Notes under the pieces: generated by a model
Told to the model about the DNA's origin: nothing
The model's input: the letters and a program-made list of their open reading frames with translations, nothing else
Database searches by the model: none
Assembly (NCBI GenBank): GCA_021732995.1
Contig: JAKFWA010000046.1
Coordinates: 1 to 64,000 of the forward strand
Length of the DNA stretch: 64,000 nt
Origin: Planctomycetaceae bacterium
Lineage (GTDB): Bacteria; Planctomycetota; Planctomycetia; Planctomycetales; Planctomycetaceae
Direction: 5' to 3'
Made by a program: the position numbers and the translations under genes
Shown here: in pieces, positions 8,932 through 18,035 of the stretch
Layout: each line of letters opens with the position of its first letter
Numbering within the stretch: the first letter of the stretch is position 1

Positions 8932-8981
8932 GAGTTCGTCCTCACGTTGATTGCGTGCGTCATCAAGCTGATGACGAACTC
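8932..8981. terminator. Inverted repeat between convergent genes
   Basis: GAGTTCGTC (8932-8940) is perfectly complementary to GACGAACTC (8973-8981). The right arm lies within the 3' end of the methyltransferase gene. With the convergent arrangement it could help end transcription from the left gene, but the loop is large and there is no T-run. Confidence 0.35.
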
Positions 8982-9769
8982 GCGGCGATTCGCTGGCGAT
9001 GCACTTCATACATCAGGATTCCGCCAGCAACTGCTGCGTTCAGCGAATCGAAGTCTGTGGCCTGCGGGATAAGAACTTCGGCGTCACACAGGCGAATGAG
9101 ATCCGGCTGAATGCCTCGGCCTTCGTTCCCGATGATCAAGGCTGTCGGCTGTTGAAAGTTGAAGGCATTAATCGGCTGCTGAGCTGTCAATGTGGCGGCG
9201 GCGACCCGGATCCCCTGTGTTTTCAGCCGTTCGATGACCGGGGACAGATCGTCTACTTGCGCGAGGGCGACTCGATTGATTGCCCCGGCTGAGCTACGCG
9301 CGACCTGACTGGTGACTTCCACTTGCGCGTGACTTCCGATGATCACGCCTTGCACACCAAAGACACACGCAACTCGGCAGAGAGCACCGAAGTTAAAGGG
9401 GTCCTGAATCGAGTCCAAAAGCAGCAAGAATTGTGGGGGCTTGGCCGCGCTGAGGACCTCGTCCAACGACTGGTAAGGAAAGGGCGGCATCTGCATGGCC
9501 AGCCCCTGATGTTCACGGCTGCGAGTCAGCTCAGTCAGCCGCTCCTGGGAGACACGTTCCAGCGGCAGATCCAGTTGGCGTGTCAACGACATCAACTCGG
9601 CAGAAGCGACCTCACTCAGTTCGGATGAGTAGCAAACCACATGGGGCAGCCAGCGTCCGGCGCGCAGCGTTTCCAAGGCGACATTACGGCCCCAGAGCCA
9701 GCACTTTTGATGATTTCCCAGCAACTCGCCCTTGGTGCGACGAATATTGCGACGGCGTTGTTCCACCAT
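8963..9769 (-). CDS. rlmB: TrmH/SpoU-family RNA 2'-O-ribose methyltransferase (RlmB-like)
   Basis: A 268-residue SAM-dependent methyltransferase of the SPOUT class. An N-terminal substrate-binding domain (WGRNVALETLRAGRW near residue 27) precedes the catalytic domain. Motif 1 is LLLDSIQDPFNFGALCRVA (Asn before FGA), motif 2 is IIGNEGRGI and motif 3 is DSLNAAVAGG. This order and length match RlmB, which methylates G2251 of 23S rRNA, although TrmH-type tRNA or other rRNA targets cannot be excluded. The ATG at 9769 is used; the frame stays open to a TTG at 9829, and neither has a good ribosome-binding site. A second SpoU-family gene lies at 17235-18032. Confidence 0.9.
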   Translation of the reverse strand: MVEQRRRNIRRTKGELLGNHQKCWLWGRNVALETLRAGRWLPHVVCYSSELSEVASAELMSLTRQLDLPLERVSQERLTELTRSREHQGLAMQMPPFPYQSLDEVLSAAKPPQFLLLLDSIQDPFNFGALCRVACVFGVQGVIIGSHAQVEVTSQVARSSAGAINRVALAQVDDLSPVIERLKTQGIRVAAATLTAQQPINAFNFQQPTALIIGNEGRGIQPDLIRLCDAEVLIPQATDFDSLNAAVAGGILMYEVHRQRIAASSSSA

Positions 9770-9873
9770 GTGACCGCAGCCAAAACCAGTACTTTCAGCG
9801 CGGCTCCGAAAGTGAAGCCGCGCCAACAAAGTTACTGGCTGACCAGCACGGTCGCTATCTGGTGCCGCGTTGG

Positions 9874-10374
9874 TTACTCGGACTTGGGCTCGATCCTGAT
9901 GGACAGCACATTGCCCGGTTCAAGCTGCACCGACAGCGTTCCGAGCATCGGGATCTCAAGTTTGACCGCAGACATGGTCTTGCGTTGCGGAGCTGCGACC
10001 TCGGCGGGAGCTGCTTCTGCCACTGGTGCAGCGGCCGATTTCTCGCTCACTTCCGTTTCGACAGCACCAACGTCCTCGAGCGTCAGTGGTTTGCGACCGG
10101 CTTTCTCAAGACACTCATTGAGTGACTGCAGCGCCCGCGGACGCACCAGTTGCGGCAGGAGATGAGTGACCGACTGCAGAGGTTCAATGGCGTCTTCAAA
10201 CCGTCCGTCCGCCTTCAGGGCTTCTCCGGTGAGCCAGATGTGAGGCACGCGGAATGGCCCGGCGTCCTGAATGGTTTCCAGCTCCGCCAAGGCCTGCTTG
10301 GGCATCCCGAGTTCGAGATATCCTTCTGCGGCAGTGAGGCTTCGAGCGATACGATTCGACGGATTGATAATCAT
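9874..10374 (-). CDS. Small TPR-like protein of unknown function
   Basis: A 166-residue protein. The ATG at 10374 is preceded by CGGGAG 8 bases upstream, so it is preferred to the in-frame start at 10404. Residues 10-95 form two TPR-like helix pairs (GYLELGMPKQALAELETI and GEALKADGRFEDAIEPLQ). An Ala/Glu/Pro-rich linker (about 105-135) is followed by a short beta-rich C-terminal segment (LEIPMLGTLSVQLEPGNVLS). No family name was recognised. It lies 104 bases upstream of the RlmB-like gene on the same strand, so the two may be co-transcribed, and it is divergent from the Mpo1-like gene. Confidence 0.8.
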   Translation of the reverse strand: MIINPSNRIARSLTAAEGYLELGMPKQALAELETIQDAGPFRVPHIWLTGEALKADGRFEDAIEPLQSVTHLLPQLVRPRALQSLNECLEKAGRKPLTLEDVGAVETEVSEKSAAAPVAEAAPAEVAAPQRKTMSAVKLEIPMLGTLSVQLEPGNVLSIRIEPKSE

Positions 10375-10637
10375 TGTGTTGCTCCCGACAGGCAGCCGGT
10401 TCAAACTGACAGCACTGATGTGAGCAAGGACTGTGCCAGTTACTTTTCTGGACAGTGAACTCTCAAATCAGTGCTGTTTTTCACAGGAATCAATGCACAG
10501 CTATCCGTTCTTTGATGCCACATTGGCAGGCAGAGTGTGCTATACATGTCAGAGATCCTTGTTCGCGTTCGAACTCCGTTTGATTCCTGTAACTCATTAC
10601 TCCGTCCGCGCTGGAAATCGCCGACAAATCGCAAAAC

Positions 10638-10937
10638 ATGAGCTTCATCAAGAACTACATCGAACGACATCAGAACCGTCCCAACCAGGTGCTTCATCTC
10701 ATTGGAGTTCCGCTGGCTTTCGTGGTTTCGATCGTCATGCTGACCAAGCAGCAATCGACGTGGGCTGCGGCGGCGTTCGTGGGCGGCTACGTGCTCCAGT
10801 TTGTTGGACACGCCATTGAAGGGAATGACGCAGGCGAACTGATTCTGATCAAGCGTGCTCTCGGGAAGCCGTATCGCGAGTTCGGTCCTGGTACTCCTCA
10901 AGGTCGGTTGGAAGAACAGTCAAAGTCTAACGGTTAA
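10638..10937 (+). CDS. Mpo1-like (DUF962) small membrane protein
   Basis: A 99-residue membrane protein. It has the pattern of the Mpo1/YGL010w (DUF962) family: an N-terminal HxxxxNxxLHLIGVP segment (about residues 11-26), two hydrophobic helices, and QFVGHAIEG near 54-62. In yeast Mpo1 is an Fe2+-dependent dioxygenase acting on 2-hydroxy fatty acids, and the conserved histidines are thought to hold the metal; bacterial members are mostly uncharacterised. The C-terminal REFGPGTPQGR region is hydrophilic. It is divergently arranged from the TPR-like gene, with 263 bases between. It ends 82 bases before the TolC-type gene. Confidence 0.85.
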   Translation: MSFIKNYIERHQNRPNQVLHLIGVPLAFVVSIVMLTKQQSTWAAAAFVGGYVLQFVGHAIEGNDAGELILIKRALGKPYREFGPGTPQGRLEEQSKSNG

Positions 10938-11019
10938 GCGGCCGATAGTACCTGTAGCGGTTGTGCCGGCGCGTCGTCGCTGCGCAAGCATTTTCCGTTC
11001 AGCCGCACAGGGAGAGACA

Positions 11020-13305
11020 ATGACTGCCCGCCGAAAAATCCTGCCGCTTGCCTATCTTGCCACGACCGCACTTGCGCTGGCGGGATGCTCGCAGACCAAT
11101 GAAGTCCACTACTTCGGGGAGACGGGCGAAACTCAGTACTATCTCGATCGCGCGACCAAGACTGACTTCGCGCTGGTGGAAACCGAACAGTCGGCCGAGG
11201 CCGTCGGTTCGTTGGCTCCGCGTACCGTTCTCGAAGAACGCAAAGACGAAATCTGGAGCCTGCCGCTGAGCGAGGCTGTGCACATCGGTCTGCAGAACAA
11301 TCGCATCATTCGCAGCCGCGCCGCCTTCATGTCGGAAGGCAACCCGATTCTGAATTCCGCCGACCGTACACCCAGTATCTACGACCCCTCGATTCAGGAA
11401 TCGGGCGTGTTGTTCGGCGGTCGTGGTGTGGAATCCGCCCTGGCGGCGTTCGATACGCAGCTCGCTGCTCAGATGGCGTGGGGACGCAATGAAACTGCCA
11501 CCAACACTCGCATTCCCGGCCCGGCTGCCGCAGAGTTCGGTGCTGAGACGGCTGACTTCGGAGCCAGCCTGAGCAAAACCTTCGCCTACGGTGGTACGGT
11601 CAGCTTGAACCACGATGTCGGTTATCTGGGAACACCCGCTGGACCGAATTCTTTGTTTGGAAGCGTCTACGCGGGCAGCGTGGGCGCGTCCTACCGACAT
11701 CCCTTGCTGGCTGGTTCGGGTGCCGAGTTCACGCGCATCGCCGGTCCGATTGCGAACTCATTCGGCGGCCTGACGGGTGTTTCTCAGGGCGTAGTCATCG
11801 CCCGCATCAACAACGACGTCACGATCACTGACCTCGAAGAAAACCTCACCAACTTCGTGAAGGACGTGCAGGACCAGTACTGGGAGCTCTATCTCAACTA
11901 CCGGCTCTACGACACGACGGTCACATCGCGGAACAGTGCTCTGCGGACGTGGCGCGATGCCAAACTGAAACGGGATGTCGGCGGTGCTCCGGGTTTCACG
12001 CTGGAAGACGAAGCTCAAGCTCGTGACCGTTACTTTGAAACTCAGGCGCAATCGAAGCTGGCATTGTCGCGAGTCTATCAGACCGAATCAGCCTTACGCC
12101 GCTTGATCGGTCTGCCGGTGAATGACGGTCGCGTGATCCGTCCGGCGGATGAACCGATCGCTGCCAAGTATGAGCCCGATTGGGGCAGTGCGATCGCCGA
12201 CGGTGTGACGCGACGCGTTGAATTGCGACGTCAGAAGTGGCAGATCAAGAGCCTCGAACTGCAATTGCTGGCTGCAGAGAACCTCGTTCGTCCGCGACTC
12301 GACTTCGTCGGCGGCTATCAGGTGAACGGCTTCGGCGATCAGTTATTGAGCCAGGGTGATCGCGACCGCGCGGGCACCCGTCAGGGACTCAACAGTTTCT
12401 ACGAGACCATCAACCAGGGCGATCATACCGGTTGGAACGCCGGTCTGGTGTTTGAACTGCCGCTGGGCCTGCGAGCCGCGCGGGCTCAAGTGCGTAACGT
12501 CGAGCTGCGGCTGACGAAGGCACGCGATGTCCTTGCCGCGTCGGAAATGGAAATCAGCCACGAAATCGCGAATGCGTTCCAGTCGCTCGCGGAGACTTAC
12601 ACACTGACTCAGTCGTATGTGAACCGCCGCGACGCGGCACTCGAACGGGTCCGCTTGACGGAAGCCAACGAGAAAGTCGGCAAGCAGACCATCGATATGG
12701 TGTTGCGAGCCCAAGCCAGTCTGGCGGAAGCCGAAGTGGCCTACTTCAGAGCACTGGTGTCTTACTCGCAGTCTATCACCAATCTGCACTTCCGACAGGG
12801 CGTACTGCTGACCCAAAGCAACGTCTATCTTTCTGAGAGCGACTGGACTCCGGAAGCATTCGATCTCGCTCTCCGCCGTGCTCGGTCTCGCACCGCGGCT
12901 TTCGATGCTGAAAAGTATCTGGACACTCAACCCGCCGAGTTTGCGGCTCCGGATGAATTCAGTGCACACCCGATCATAGCGATTCCGCTGCCCCCCGAGG
13001 TTTCAGGACAGCCGGTACCCGCTCCCGGCGCGACGGGCTCGGGCAATGAGAAGTTACCACTGAGCGTCCCGGGAGCCGAACCCGAGGTAACTCCGCCGAA
13101 GATCGACGATTCCAAGAAGATTCAGCCCCCCAAGCTGCTGCCCGAAATCAAAGACAAGGACGATCAAGCCTTGATGAAGCCTGCCAACCCGGGCGGGCTC
13201 ACACTGGTTCCACCAGCACCAGCGGCAGTCGTTTCGCCGACAACTCAGCAGACGAGTTGGAGAGCGACGGCTCCAGGGGGAGCGACAACTCGAGTGCGTC
13301 AATAG
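11020..13305 (+). CDS. TolC-family outer-membrane efflux lipoprotein
   Basis: A 761-residue outer-membrane channel protein of the TolC/OEP family. The start at 11020 (GGGAGAGACA just upstream) gives a lipoprotein signal with lipobox ALAGC near residue 22. A longer frame from 10855 overlaps the upstream gene and is not supported. Two OEP-type repeats are visible: PLSEAVHIGLQNNRIIRSR near residue 85 and the long helical segment RDVLAASEMEISHEIANAFQ near 510, followed by heptad-rich helices. Between them lies a large Gly-rich beta portion. The final 130 residues are Pro/Lys-rich and periplasmic or disordered, an extension absent from E. coli TolC. No periplasmic adaptor or inner-membrane pump gene is adjacent, so the export partner is unknown. 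A strong terminator follows. Confidence 0.92.
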   Translation: MTARRKILPLAYLATTALALAGCSQTNEVHYFGETGETQYYLDRATKTDFALVETEQSAEAVGSLAPRTVLEERKDEIWSLPLSEAVHIGLQNNRIIRSRAAFMSEGNPILNSADRTPSIYDPSIQESGVLFGGRGVESALAAFDTQLAAQMAWGRNETATNTRIPGPAAAEFGAETADFGASLSKTFAYGGTVSLNHDVGYLGTPAGPNSLFGSVYAGSVGASYRHPLLAGSGAEFTRIAGPIANSFGGLTGVSQGVVIARINNDVTITDLEENLTNFVKDVQDQYWELYLNYRLYDTTVTSRNSALRTWRDAKLKRDVGGAPGFTLEDEAQARDRYFETQAQSKLALSRVYQTESALRRLIGLPVNDGRVIRPADEPIAAKYEPDWGSAIADGVTRRVELRRQKWQIKSLELQLLAAENLVRPRLDFVGGYQVNGFGDQLLSQGDRDRAGTRQGLNSFYETINQGDHTGWNAGLVFELPLGLRAARAQVRNVELRLTKARDVLAASEMEISHEIANAFQSLAETYTLTQSYVNRRDAALERVRLTEANEKVGKQTIDMVLRAQASLAEAEVAYFRALVSYSQSITNLHFRQGVLLTQSNVYLSESDWTPEAFDLALRRARSRTAAFDAEKYLDTQPAEFAAPDEFSAHPIIAIPLPPEVSGQPVPAPGATGSGNEKLPLSVPGAEPEVTPPKIDDSKKIQPPKLLPEIKDKDDQALMKPANPGGLTLVPPAPAAVVSPTTQQTSWRATAPGGATTRVRQ

Positions 13306-13336
13306 CCGCACAAGTTGTAGCCCCACATGATCAACC

Positions 13337-13379
13337 AGAGCGACGGACGCATTCAGTGCCCGTCGCTCTTTTCATTTTG
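13337..13379 (+). terminator. Rho-independent terminator of the TolC-type gene
   Basis: AGAGCGACGG (13337-13346) pairs perfectly with CCGTCGCTCT (13360-13369), with a 13-base loop, followed by TTTTCATTTT. It lies 31 bases after the stop of the plus-strand gene and just before the stop of the convergent minus-strand gene. It is the clearest intrinsic terminator in the window. Confidence 0.9.
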
Positions 13380-13385
13380 CCGCAC

Positions 13386-15041
13386 TCAAGACGGCGGGTT
13401 CAGGAGTGGCTCCGGGTTGGCCATTGGCAAGCCCAATTTGTCTGCCAGGCTGGCTTCGATAAATACGGCGGCGGCTCCGTCCGCGAAAACCATCCGCCAG
13501 CCGGGAAGGCGTAACATGCCATTAATCGCGGGTCGCGAGGAGCGACTGTCGAGAATGACAGCAGGCAGCAGTCCTTGCTCATCACGCGGACCGATGAGTT
13601 GTGCGAAGCTCGGGTCGCCTTGAGACATCTTCTGCAGAGCGGCCTCGAACGTTTCAAACGTGCGACGGCTGCAGACCTCCAGACGACCGTCCATGAAGAC
13701 CAGTCGTTGCGGAGCATTGTGGAAGATGTAAACACCCGCCTGACCGATGTTGGCGACGAAGGCCCGTCCCGGCATCTCAGCCTGACCTGCGAAGCGGGCC
13801 GCATCGTGAGCAAACCACGCCGGATGCTCGCTCAACGAGAAGCGATCGCGCGAACCGCTCCATTTCCCCCAATGACCGGAAAAGTGGCAGGCTGTCAAAA
13901 ACAGGATCACACCGCTCAACGTCCAAGCCAATCGCACGTTCCTGCGATCCGCGTTCCAGGCCGGAGTTCGCAGTGTTTCCAGGTTGGCACAAAGCGCATT
14001 CGCTGCAATGAGCGTCACGAGGCTCGTGTTGCGCATCATCTTCCAACCGAGAAACGAGAACGCGCAGAACAGCAACGCACGCAGCAGATCGACTCGTCGC
14101 TGGTCGGCAGCTTCAGTTCTTGGACCAAATACCAGCCGCGCCACGAAGCTCAGCGCGGCACTCAGCCAGAGCAGCAGCACGGTATCGAAGTGCCAACTGC
14201 GGAAACCGGTCTGCTGAAAGAACACCAGTGGCGGAGTGAACTCATCAATGCGACTCGCATAGAACGCCTGATCGACCGACAGCTTGCGAAACAGCACCAG
14301 CGGGAAGAACGCTCCCTCTTCCAGATACGGATTCACAAACGCGGCGAGCAACAGCAGCGCCCCAAGCTTCAACAGCGAGCCAATCGGGACCTGTCGCGCG
14401 TCGTTGTGTTCGGACCGCAGAGCAAACTTCAAGCTGAACTGGTCGACAACAAAGGCTCCGGCCACAACCAGTCCTAGCACCGACAGCGCATGGCAGTTGT
14501 TCCAGACGACCTGCAGCAGTGGCAGCCACCAGAGCAGACGCGGCTTGCCGGGAAATCGCTCAATGACCCAGAGCCAAGTCGCCAGACCGAGCAGTGTCAT
14601 TAACTCCGGTCGAGCCAGAGCGCGGCCAGAAAGGCAGATCGCGGCTAGAGACCAGACGCCCGCTCGCAGCCAGACCGGCAGCGTTCTTCCCGCTGACGAG
14701 TATCCCAGCGCGACCGTGCCCGTGATCGCCGCGGCAGTCGCGAGCGTAAGCGCGGGAATTCCGCCGAGGGCGTACAAAGCGGTCGCGAGCAGTTGAAAGC
14801 CCCAGTGCAGGTCCACCCACGAAGCATCGTTCTCCGTGAACGTGAACCAGTCGCCGAATGGAACCGTGCCGCGTTCCAGAATGAGTTGCCCGGTCCTGAG
14901 GTGCCACCAGATGTCGTGGTCCATCAGCGGCGAGCACGACATGCAGAACGTCCACACCAGCAGGCAGCCCACCAGCCACCAATTCGCGCGGCGAGCCATC
15001 AACGATGGCTCGGCGGGAATGTCGGCAGATGGTTGATTCAT
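13386..15041 (-). CDS. Multispanning membrane protein (GT-C-like)
   Basis: A 551-residue inner-membrane protein with about 10-12 hydrophobic segments. Near the N-terminus it has SPLMDHDIWWHLRTGQ (about residues 37-52), an Asp-containing loop after the first transmembrane segment that recalls GT-C glycosyltransferases such as PMT/ArnT (GT39), followed by FTFTENDASWVDLHWGF. The last 150 residues form a soluble periplasmic-type domain (FVANIGQAGVYIFHNAP, then FMDGRLEVCSRRTFE). It may transfer sugars or oligosaccharides from lipid carriers, but the catalytic residues cannot be confirmed by eye. It lies 36 bases downstream of the REC-HATPase regulator on the same strand and is probably co-transcribed with it. 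Confidence 0.85.
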   Translation of the reverse strand: MNQPSADIPAEPSLMARRANWWLVGCLLVWTFCMSCSPLMDHDIWWHLRTGQLILERGTVPFGDWFTFTENDASWVDLHWGFQLLATALYALGGIPALTLATAAAITGTVALGYSSAGRTLPVWLRAGVWSLAAICLSGRALARPELMTLLGLATWLWVIERFPGKPRLLWWLPLLQVVWNNCHALSVLGLVVAGAFVVDQFSLKFALRSEHNDARQVPIGSLLKLGALLLLAAFVNPYLEEGAFFPLVLFRKLSVDQAFYASRIDEFTPPLVFFQQTGFRSWHFDTVLLLWLSAALSFVARLVFGPRTEAADQRRVDLLRALLFCAFSFLGWKMMRNTSLVTLIAANALCANLETLRTPAWNADRRNVRLAWTLSGVILFLTACHFSGHWGKWSGSRDRFSLSEHPAWFAHDAARFAGQAEMPGRAFVANIGQAGVYIFHNAPQRLVFMDGRLEVCSRRTFETFEAALQKMSQGDPSFAQLIGPRDEQGLLPAVILDSRSSRPAINGMLRLPGWRMVFADGAAAVFIEASLADKLGLPMANPEPLLNPPS

Positions 15042-15077
15042 GGGGCGGAACGAGATGTTTCAAAGTCGGTCAGCGGA

Positions 15078-15983
15078 TCAAGCCTTCACCGTGCGGCGTT
15101 TCGACATGCGAATCTCATTGGCGGTGCCGTTGAAGGACACGTCGTCCATGAACGTGCGAATGAGCAGCAGGCCACGACCGCTGACCTTCTCCAGGTTTTC
15201 CGGATCGCGCGGATCCGGCAGGCATTTGGGATCATAGCCGGGCCCCTCATCGCGGATGAACCACTCGGCCTGATCACGCTGCAGTTTGACCGTCACATGG
15301 ACGCGGCGGTCCTTGTATGGATCTTGCTGCCGGCGCTGCTGCGAGAGTTCGTAGTACTCCCCATCAAGTTCCCGCAGTTCGGACTTCAGTTCCAGATTGC
15401 CGTGTTCGATCGCATTGACCACCGCCTCCTGCAGCGCCGTGGAAATGCGGACGATGTCGTTGTCCTCGAAAATCTGCATCTGCCGCAGCTGCGTCTGAAT
15501 GTGCTGAATCAGGGGACGGATGGCACACGTATCGTTCGTCAGCACGAAACGGAACTCGGCATAACCGAGACTTTCCAACAACTGCAGTTCAGCCCGCCGG
15601 TTCATCACAAGCGAGACAACGTTGCGAACGGTCTGCTCCAGATCCCGAGCGAGGTGCTTCTTGGGTACATAGTTAGCCGCACCAATCCGCAAGGCGTTGA
15701 CGGCCACCTCTTCGCTGCCATGAGCCGTCATCAAGATGACCGGCACGGACAGACGCTTAGCCTTCATCTGCTTCACGAGTTCCAGGCCGTCCATCTCAGG
15801 CATCATCAGATCCGTGAGGACGACGTCTGGCGGTCGCGAGATGATGAGGTCGAGTGCTTCTCGACCATGTTGAGCATACGAGACGTCGAAGCCGAGCTGT
15901 TCCAACTTCGCTCCCGCAATCCGACGATCGACTTGCGAATCATCGACAACCAATACTGCTGGCATTTGGCCCGCCCTCGACAT
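15078..15983 (-). CDS. Response regulator fused to an anti-sigma-type ATPase domain
   Basis: A 301-residue regulator. Residues 8-125 are a receiver (REC) domain: acidic pair D14/D15, phosphoacceptor D58 in VVLTDLMMP, T at LMTAH near 87 and the Lys in YVPKKH. Residues 150-300 form an HATPase_c domain of the RsbW/SpoIIAB type: N box EAVVNAIEHGN near 190, G1 IRDEGPGYDP near 247 and G2 SGRGLLLIRTFMDDV near 272. There is no histidine phosphoacceptor domain, so it is not a hybrid kinase. The inferred role is phosphorylation-dependent control of a serine kinase or anti-sigma activity. An internal ATG at 15965 with GAGGGCGGG upstream is an alternative start. It is upstream of the membrane protein on the same strand. 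Confidence 0.93.
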   Translation of the reverse strand: MSRAGQMPAVLVVDDSQVDRRIAGAKLEQLGFDVSYAQHGREALDLIISRPPDVVLTDLMMPEMDGLELVKQMKAKRLSVPVILMTAHGSEEVAVNALRIGAANYVPKKHLARDLEQTVRNVVSLVMNRRAELQLLESLGYAEFRFVLTNDTCAIRPLIQHIQTQLRQMQIFEDNDIVRISTALQEAVVNAIEHGNLELKSELRELDGEYYELSQQRRQQDPYKDRRVHVTVKLQRDQAEWFIRDEGPGYDPKCLPDPRDPENLEKVSGRGLLLIRTFMDDVSFNGTANEIRMSKRRTVKA

Positions 15984-16290
15984 GCTGGGGTTTTGGGGAA
16001 TCGGAAACCGTCAACAGTGAGTCTCTACGTTCTGCCGCGTAGCCATTCTTCGACGCGGCGTTCGCCAACGCAAGTACCAACTCGCAGTTATCAGACCGCA
16101 TGAGAAAGACTTAGCAGAGACGCTGCTCTATTCTGCGCAACGCGTTCTCTTCGTTTTACGCCGTTTGGACCGGCTGGCGATGCCTGCATCATCGACGATA
16201 TGTAGTGCTCGCTCGCACAGAGTTTCGATGCCGGCCACTCCCTAGTCCTGACGTTGAATCTTCCAAATTTCGCTTAAAAACTGTTCGGTT
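15984..16290. other. Intergenic region between divergent genes
   Basis: About 307 bases separating the REC-HATPase gene (minus) from the sugar isomerase operon (plus). It should hold both promoters. No open frame, RNA gene or strong hairpin was seen; the last 40 bases before 16291 are AT-rich (AAATTTCGCTTAAAAAC), consistent with a promoter for the rightward operon. Confidence 0.5.
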
Positions 16291-17244
16291 ATGTCTCCAC
16301 TGCGCACTGCATTCTCGACGCTCGGCTGCCCGGACTGGTCCTTTCAACAAGTGATCGAGAACGGCTCACGCGCCGGCTACGACGGCGTCGAGATCCGCTT
16401 ACTGGAACGGCAACTCGACCTGCTGGTTCATCCGGCATTGCAGAAATCCGACTTGCCGCGCCGGCGCCGCGAACTCGCTAACGCGGGCTTTCGAGTGAGC
16501 GGTCTGGGTTCGTCGGTCAACTTTCATTCGCTGGATGCCGCAGAACGATCGCGGTTGATGGATGTCGGCAAACGCTATCTGGATCTCGCGGCGGAACTTG
16601 GTGCCGACTTCGTGCGCGTCTTTGGCGATGTGCTGCATCCGCTGCCCGGCAGTTCGGTGCCCGTCAGCGAAGTTGCTCCTGAACAGAGACGCGCGACTCT
16701 GCAACAGATCGTCGATGGCCTGCAGCAACTTGGTGAGTACGCGGAGACGGTCGGCGTGCTGGTCATCATTGAATCGCATGGTGACTTCGCTGATTCCACT
16801 CTGATGACTGAAGTCATGCAGCAGATCACCACGCCCGGAGCTGGCGTGTTATTCGACACACATCATCCGTGGCGCTTCGCTGGTGAACGACTGCCTGACA
16901 CCGTCCAGCGTCTGCGACCGTGGATTCGTTCCACGCACTGGAAGGACTCCATTCTGCGTCCGCATCCCAAGACGAGTGACGCGGGTGACTCAGCGGCGCA
17001 TCAGGCCATCAACCTGATGAGCGGCCATCGTCCGGCCAACTATGTGCTGTTTGGCGGTGGAGAGTTTCCGGCGATTGAATGCCTGCAGCTGCTCGACGAG
17101 ATCGGCTTCAACGGCTGGCACAGTCTGGAATGGGAAAAACTCTGGCATCCCGAGATCGAAGATCCGGAGATTGCCTTGCCGCTCTTCCCGCAGAAGATTC
17201 GTGAGCTGCATCAGTTGGTGGTGGAGACACGGTCATGCCGTTGA
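16291..17244 (+). CDS. Sugar phosphate isomerase/epimerase (TIM-barrel, AP-endonuclease 2 superfamily)
   Basis: A 317-residue cytosolic enzyme of the xylose isomerase-like TIM-barrel family. Family features are AFSTLGCPDWSF at the N-terminus, GYDGVEIR near residue 29 (second strand), GADFVRVFGD near 107, IIESHGDF near 155 (metal-binding Glu and His), LFDTHHPWR near 190 (metal-binding Asp and His) and GWHSLEWEK near 273 (metal-binding Glu). These match the divalent-metal-dependent isomerases and epimerases such as IolE/IolI-type proteins, though the substrate is not readable. It is the first gene of a three-gene operon and overlaps the next gene by 10 bases. Confidence 0.92.
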   Translation: MSPLRTAFSTLGCPDWSFQQVIENGSRAGYDGVEIRLLERQLDLLVHPALQKSDLPRRRRELANAGFRVSGLGSSVNFHSLDAAERSRLMDVGKRYLDLAAELGADFVRVFGDVLHPLPGSSVPVSEVAPEQRRATLQQIVDGLQQLGEYAETVGVLVIIESHGDFADSTLMTEVMQQITTPGAGVLFDTHHPWRFAGERLPDTVQRLRPWIRSTHWKDSILRPHPKTSDAGDSAAHQAINLMSGHRPANYVLFGGGEFPAIECLQLLDEIGFNGWHSLEWEKLWHPEIEDPEIALPLFPQKIRELHQLVVETRSCR

Positions 17245-18032
17245 TGCGCGTCGAGTCGCTCGACCATCCGGAACTCGAAGTCTACGGCAATCTGAAGCAG
17301 ACCAATCGCACTCGCTGGACCAGTCAGTTCATCGCGGAAGGTGTGAAGCTCACGCAGCGTTTGCTAGACAGTGACTTCGGCGTCCACTCCGTGATGGTTA
17401 CGGAAAAAGAACTGCCTCTCATCGAACCTCACCTGCAACACCGGACTGACGTGCCGGTGTATGTCGTGCCGCGAGACCAGGCATCAGAGCTTGTTGGGTT
17501 CGAGTTCCATTGCGGTTTGATGGGCTGCGGTTACCGCAAACCAAATCCGCGACTGGACGAGGTAATCCCGGCGAGCGGTCCCGTCCGTATCGTGATCTGT
17601 CCGAGAATCGAGAACGCAGACAACCTCGGCGCAATCCTGCGGATGAGTGCCGGCTTCGGGGTGCAGGCTGTTCTATTGGGCTTCGGCAGCGTGGACCCTT
17701 ACATGCGTCGCACACTCCGCGTTTCGATGGGCGCGGGATTCCAGATTCCGATTATCGAGTCGGGTCACGATCTGGCATCACACCTGCGGTGGTTGCGCGA
17801 CGAGCGCGGCGTTGAGTTGATCGCGACGGTGCTCGATGAGACTGCCATTCCATTAAAACAGTCACCGATCTCCAACCGTTGCGGTTTGCTGTTTGGCAAC
17901 GAGCAGCACGGTCTGGCGCGCGAGTGGATCGACCTCTGCCAACAGCGGGTCACGCTGCCAATGGCAGCAGGCACCGACTCGCTGAACGTGGCCTTCGCGG
18001 CCGGTATCTTCATGTATCACTATTTCGGCTGA
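17235..18032 (+). CDS. SpoU/TrmH-family RNA 2'-O-methyltransferase
   Basis: A 265-residue SPOUT methyltransferase. An N-terminal substrate-binding portion (RTRWTSQFIAEGVKL near residue 22) precedes the catalytic domain with ICPRIENADNLGAILRMS (motif 1, Asn), FGNEQHGL (motif 2) and DSLNVAFAAGIFMYH (motif 3). This is the three-motif signature of the family. Compared with the RlmB-like protein at 8963-9769 it has GCGYRKPNP before motif 1, suggesting a different RNA target. The start overlaps the last codons of the preceding sugar isomerase gene, and the stop is 3 bases before the next start, so translation is probably coupled. Confidence 0.93.
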   Translation: MPLMRVESLDHPELEVYGNLKQTNRTRWTSQFIAEGVKLTQRLLDSDFGVHSVMVTEKELPLIEPHLQHRTDVPVYVVPRDQASELVGFEFHCGLMGCGYRKPNPRLDEVIPASGPVRIVICPRIENADNLGAILRMSAGFGVQAVLLGFGSVDPYMRRTLRVSMGAGFQIPIIESGHDLASHLRWLRDERGVELIATVLDETAIPLKQSPISNRCGLLFGNEQHGLAREWIDLCQQRVTLPMAAGTDSLNVAFAAGIFMYHYFG

Positions 18033-18035
18033 CCT

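Noticed and set aside
14793-16103. Long plus-strand open frame of 436 codons
   Set aside because: Antisense to the REC-HATPase gene and the membrane protein, with Arg/His/Gln-rich composition; the sense genes carry clear domains.
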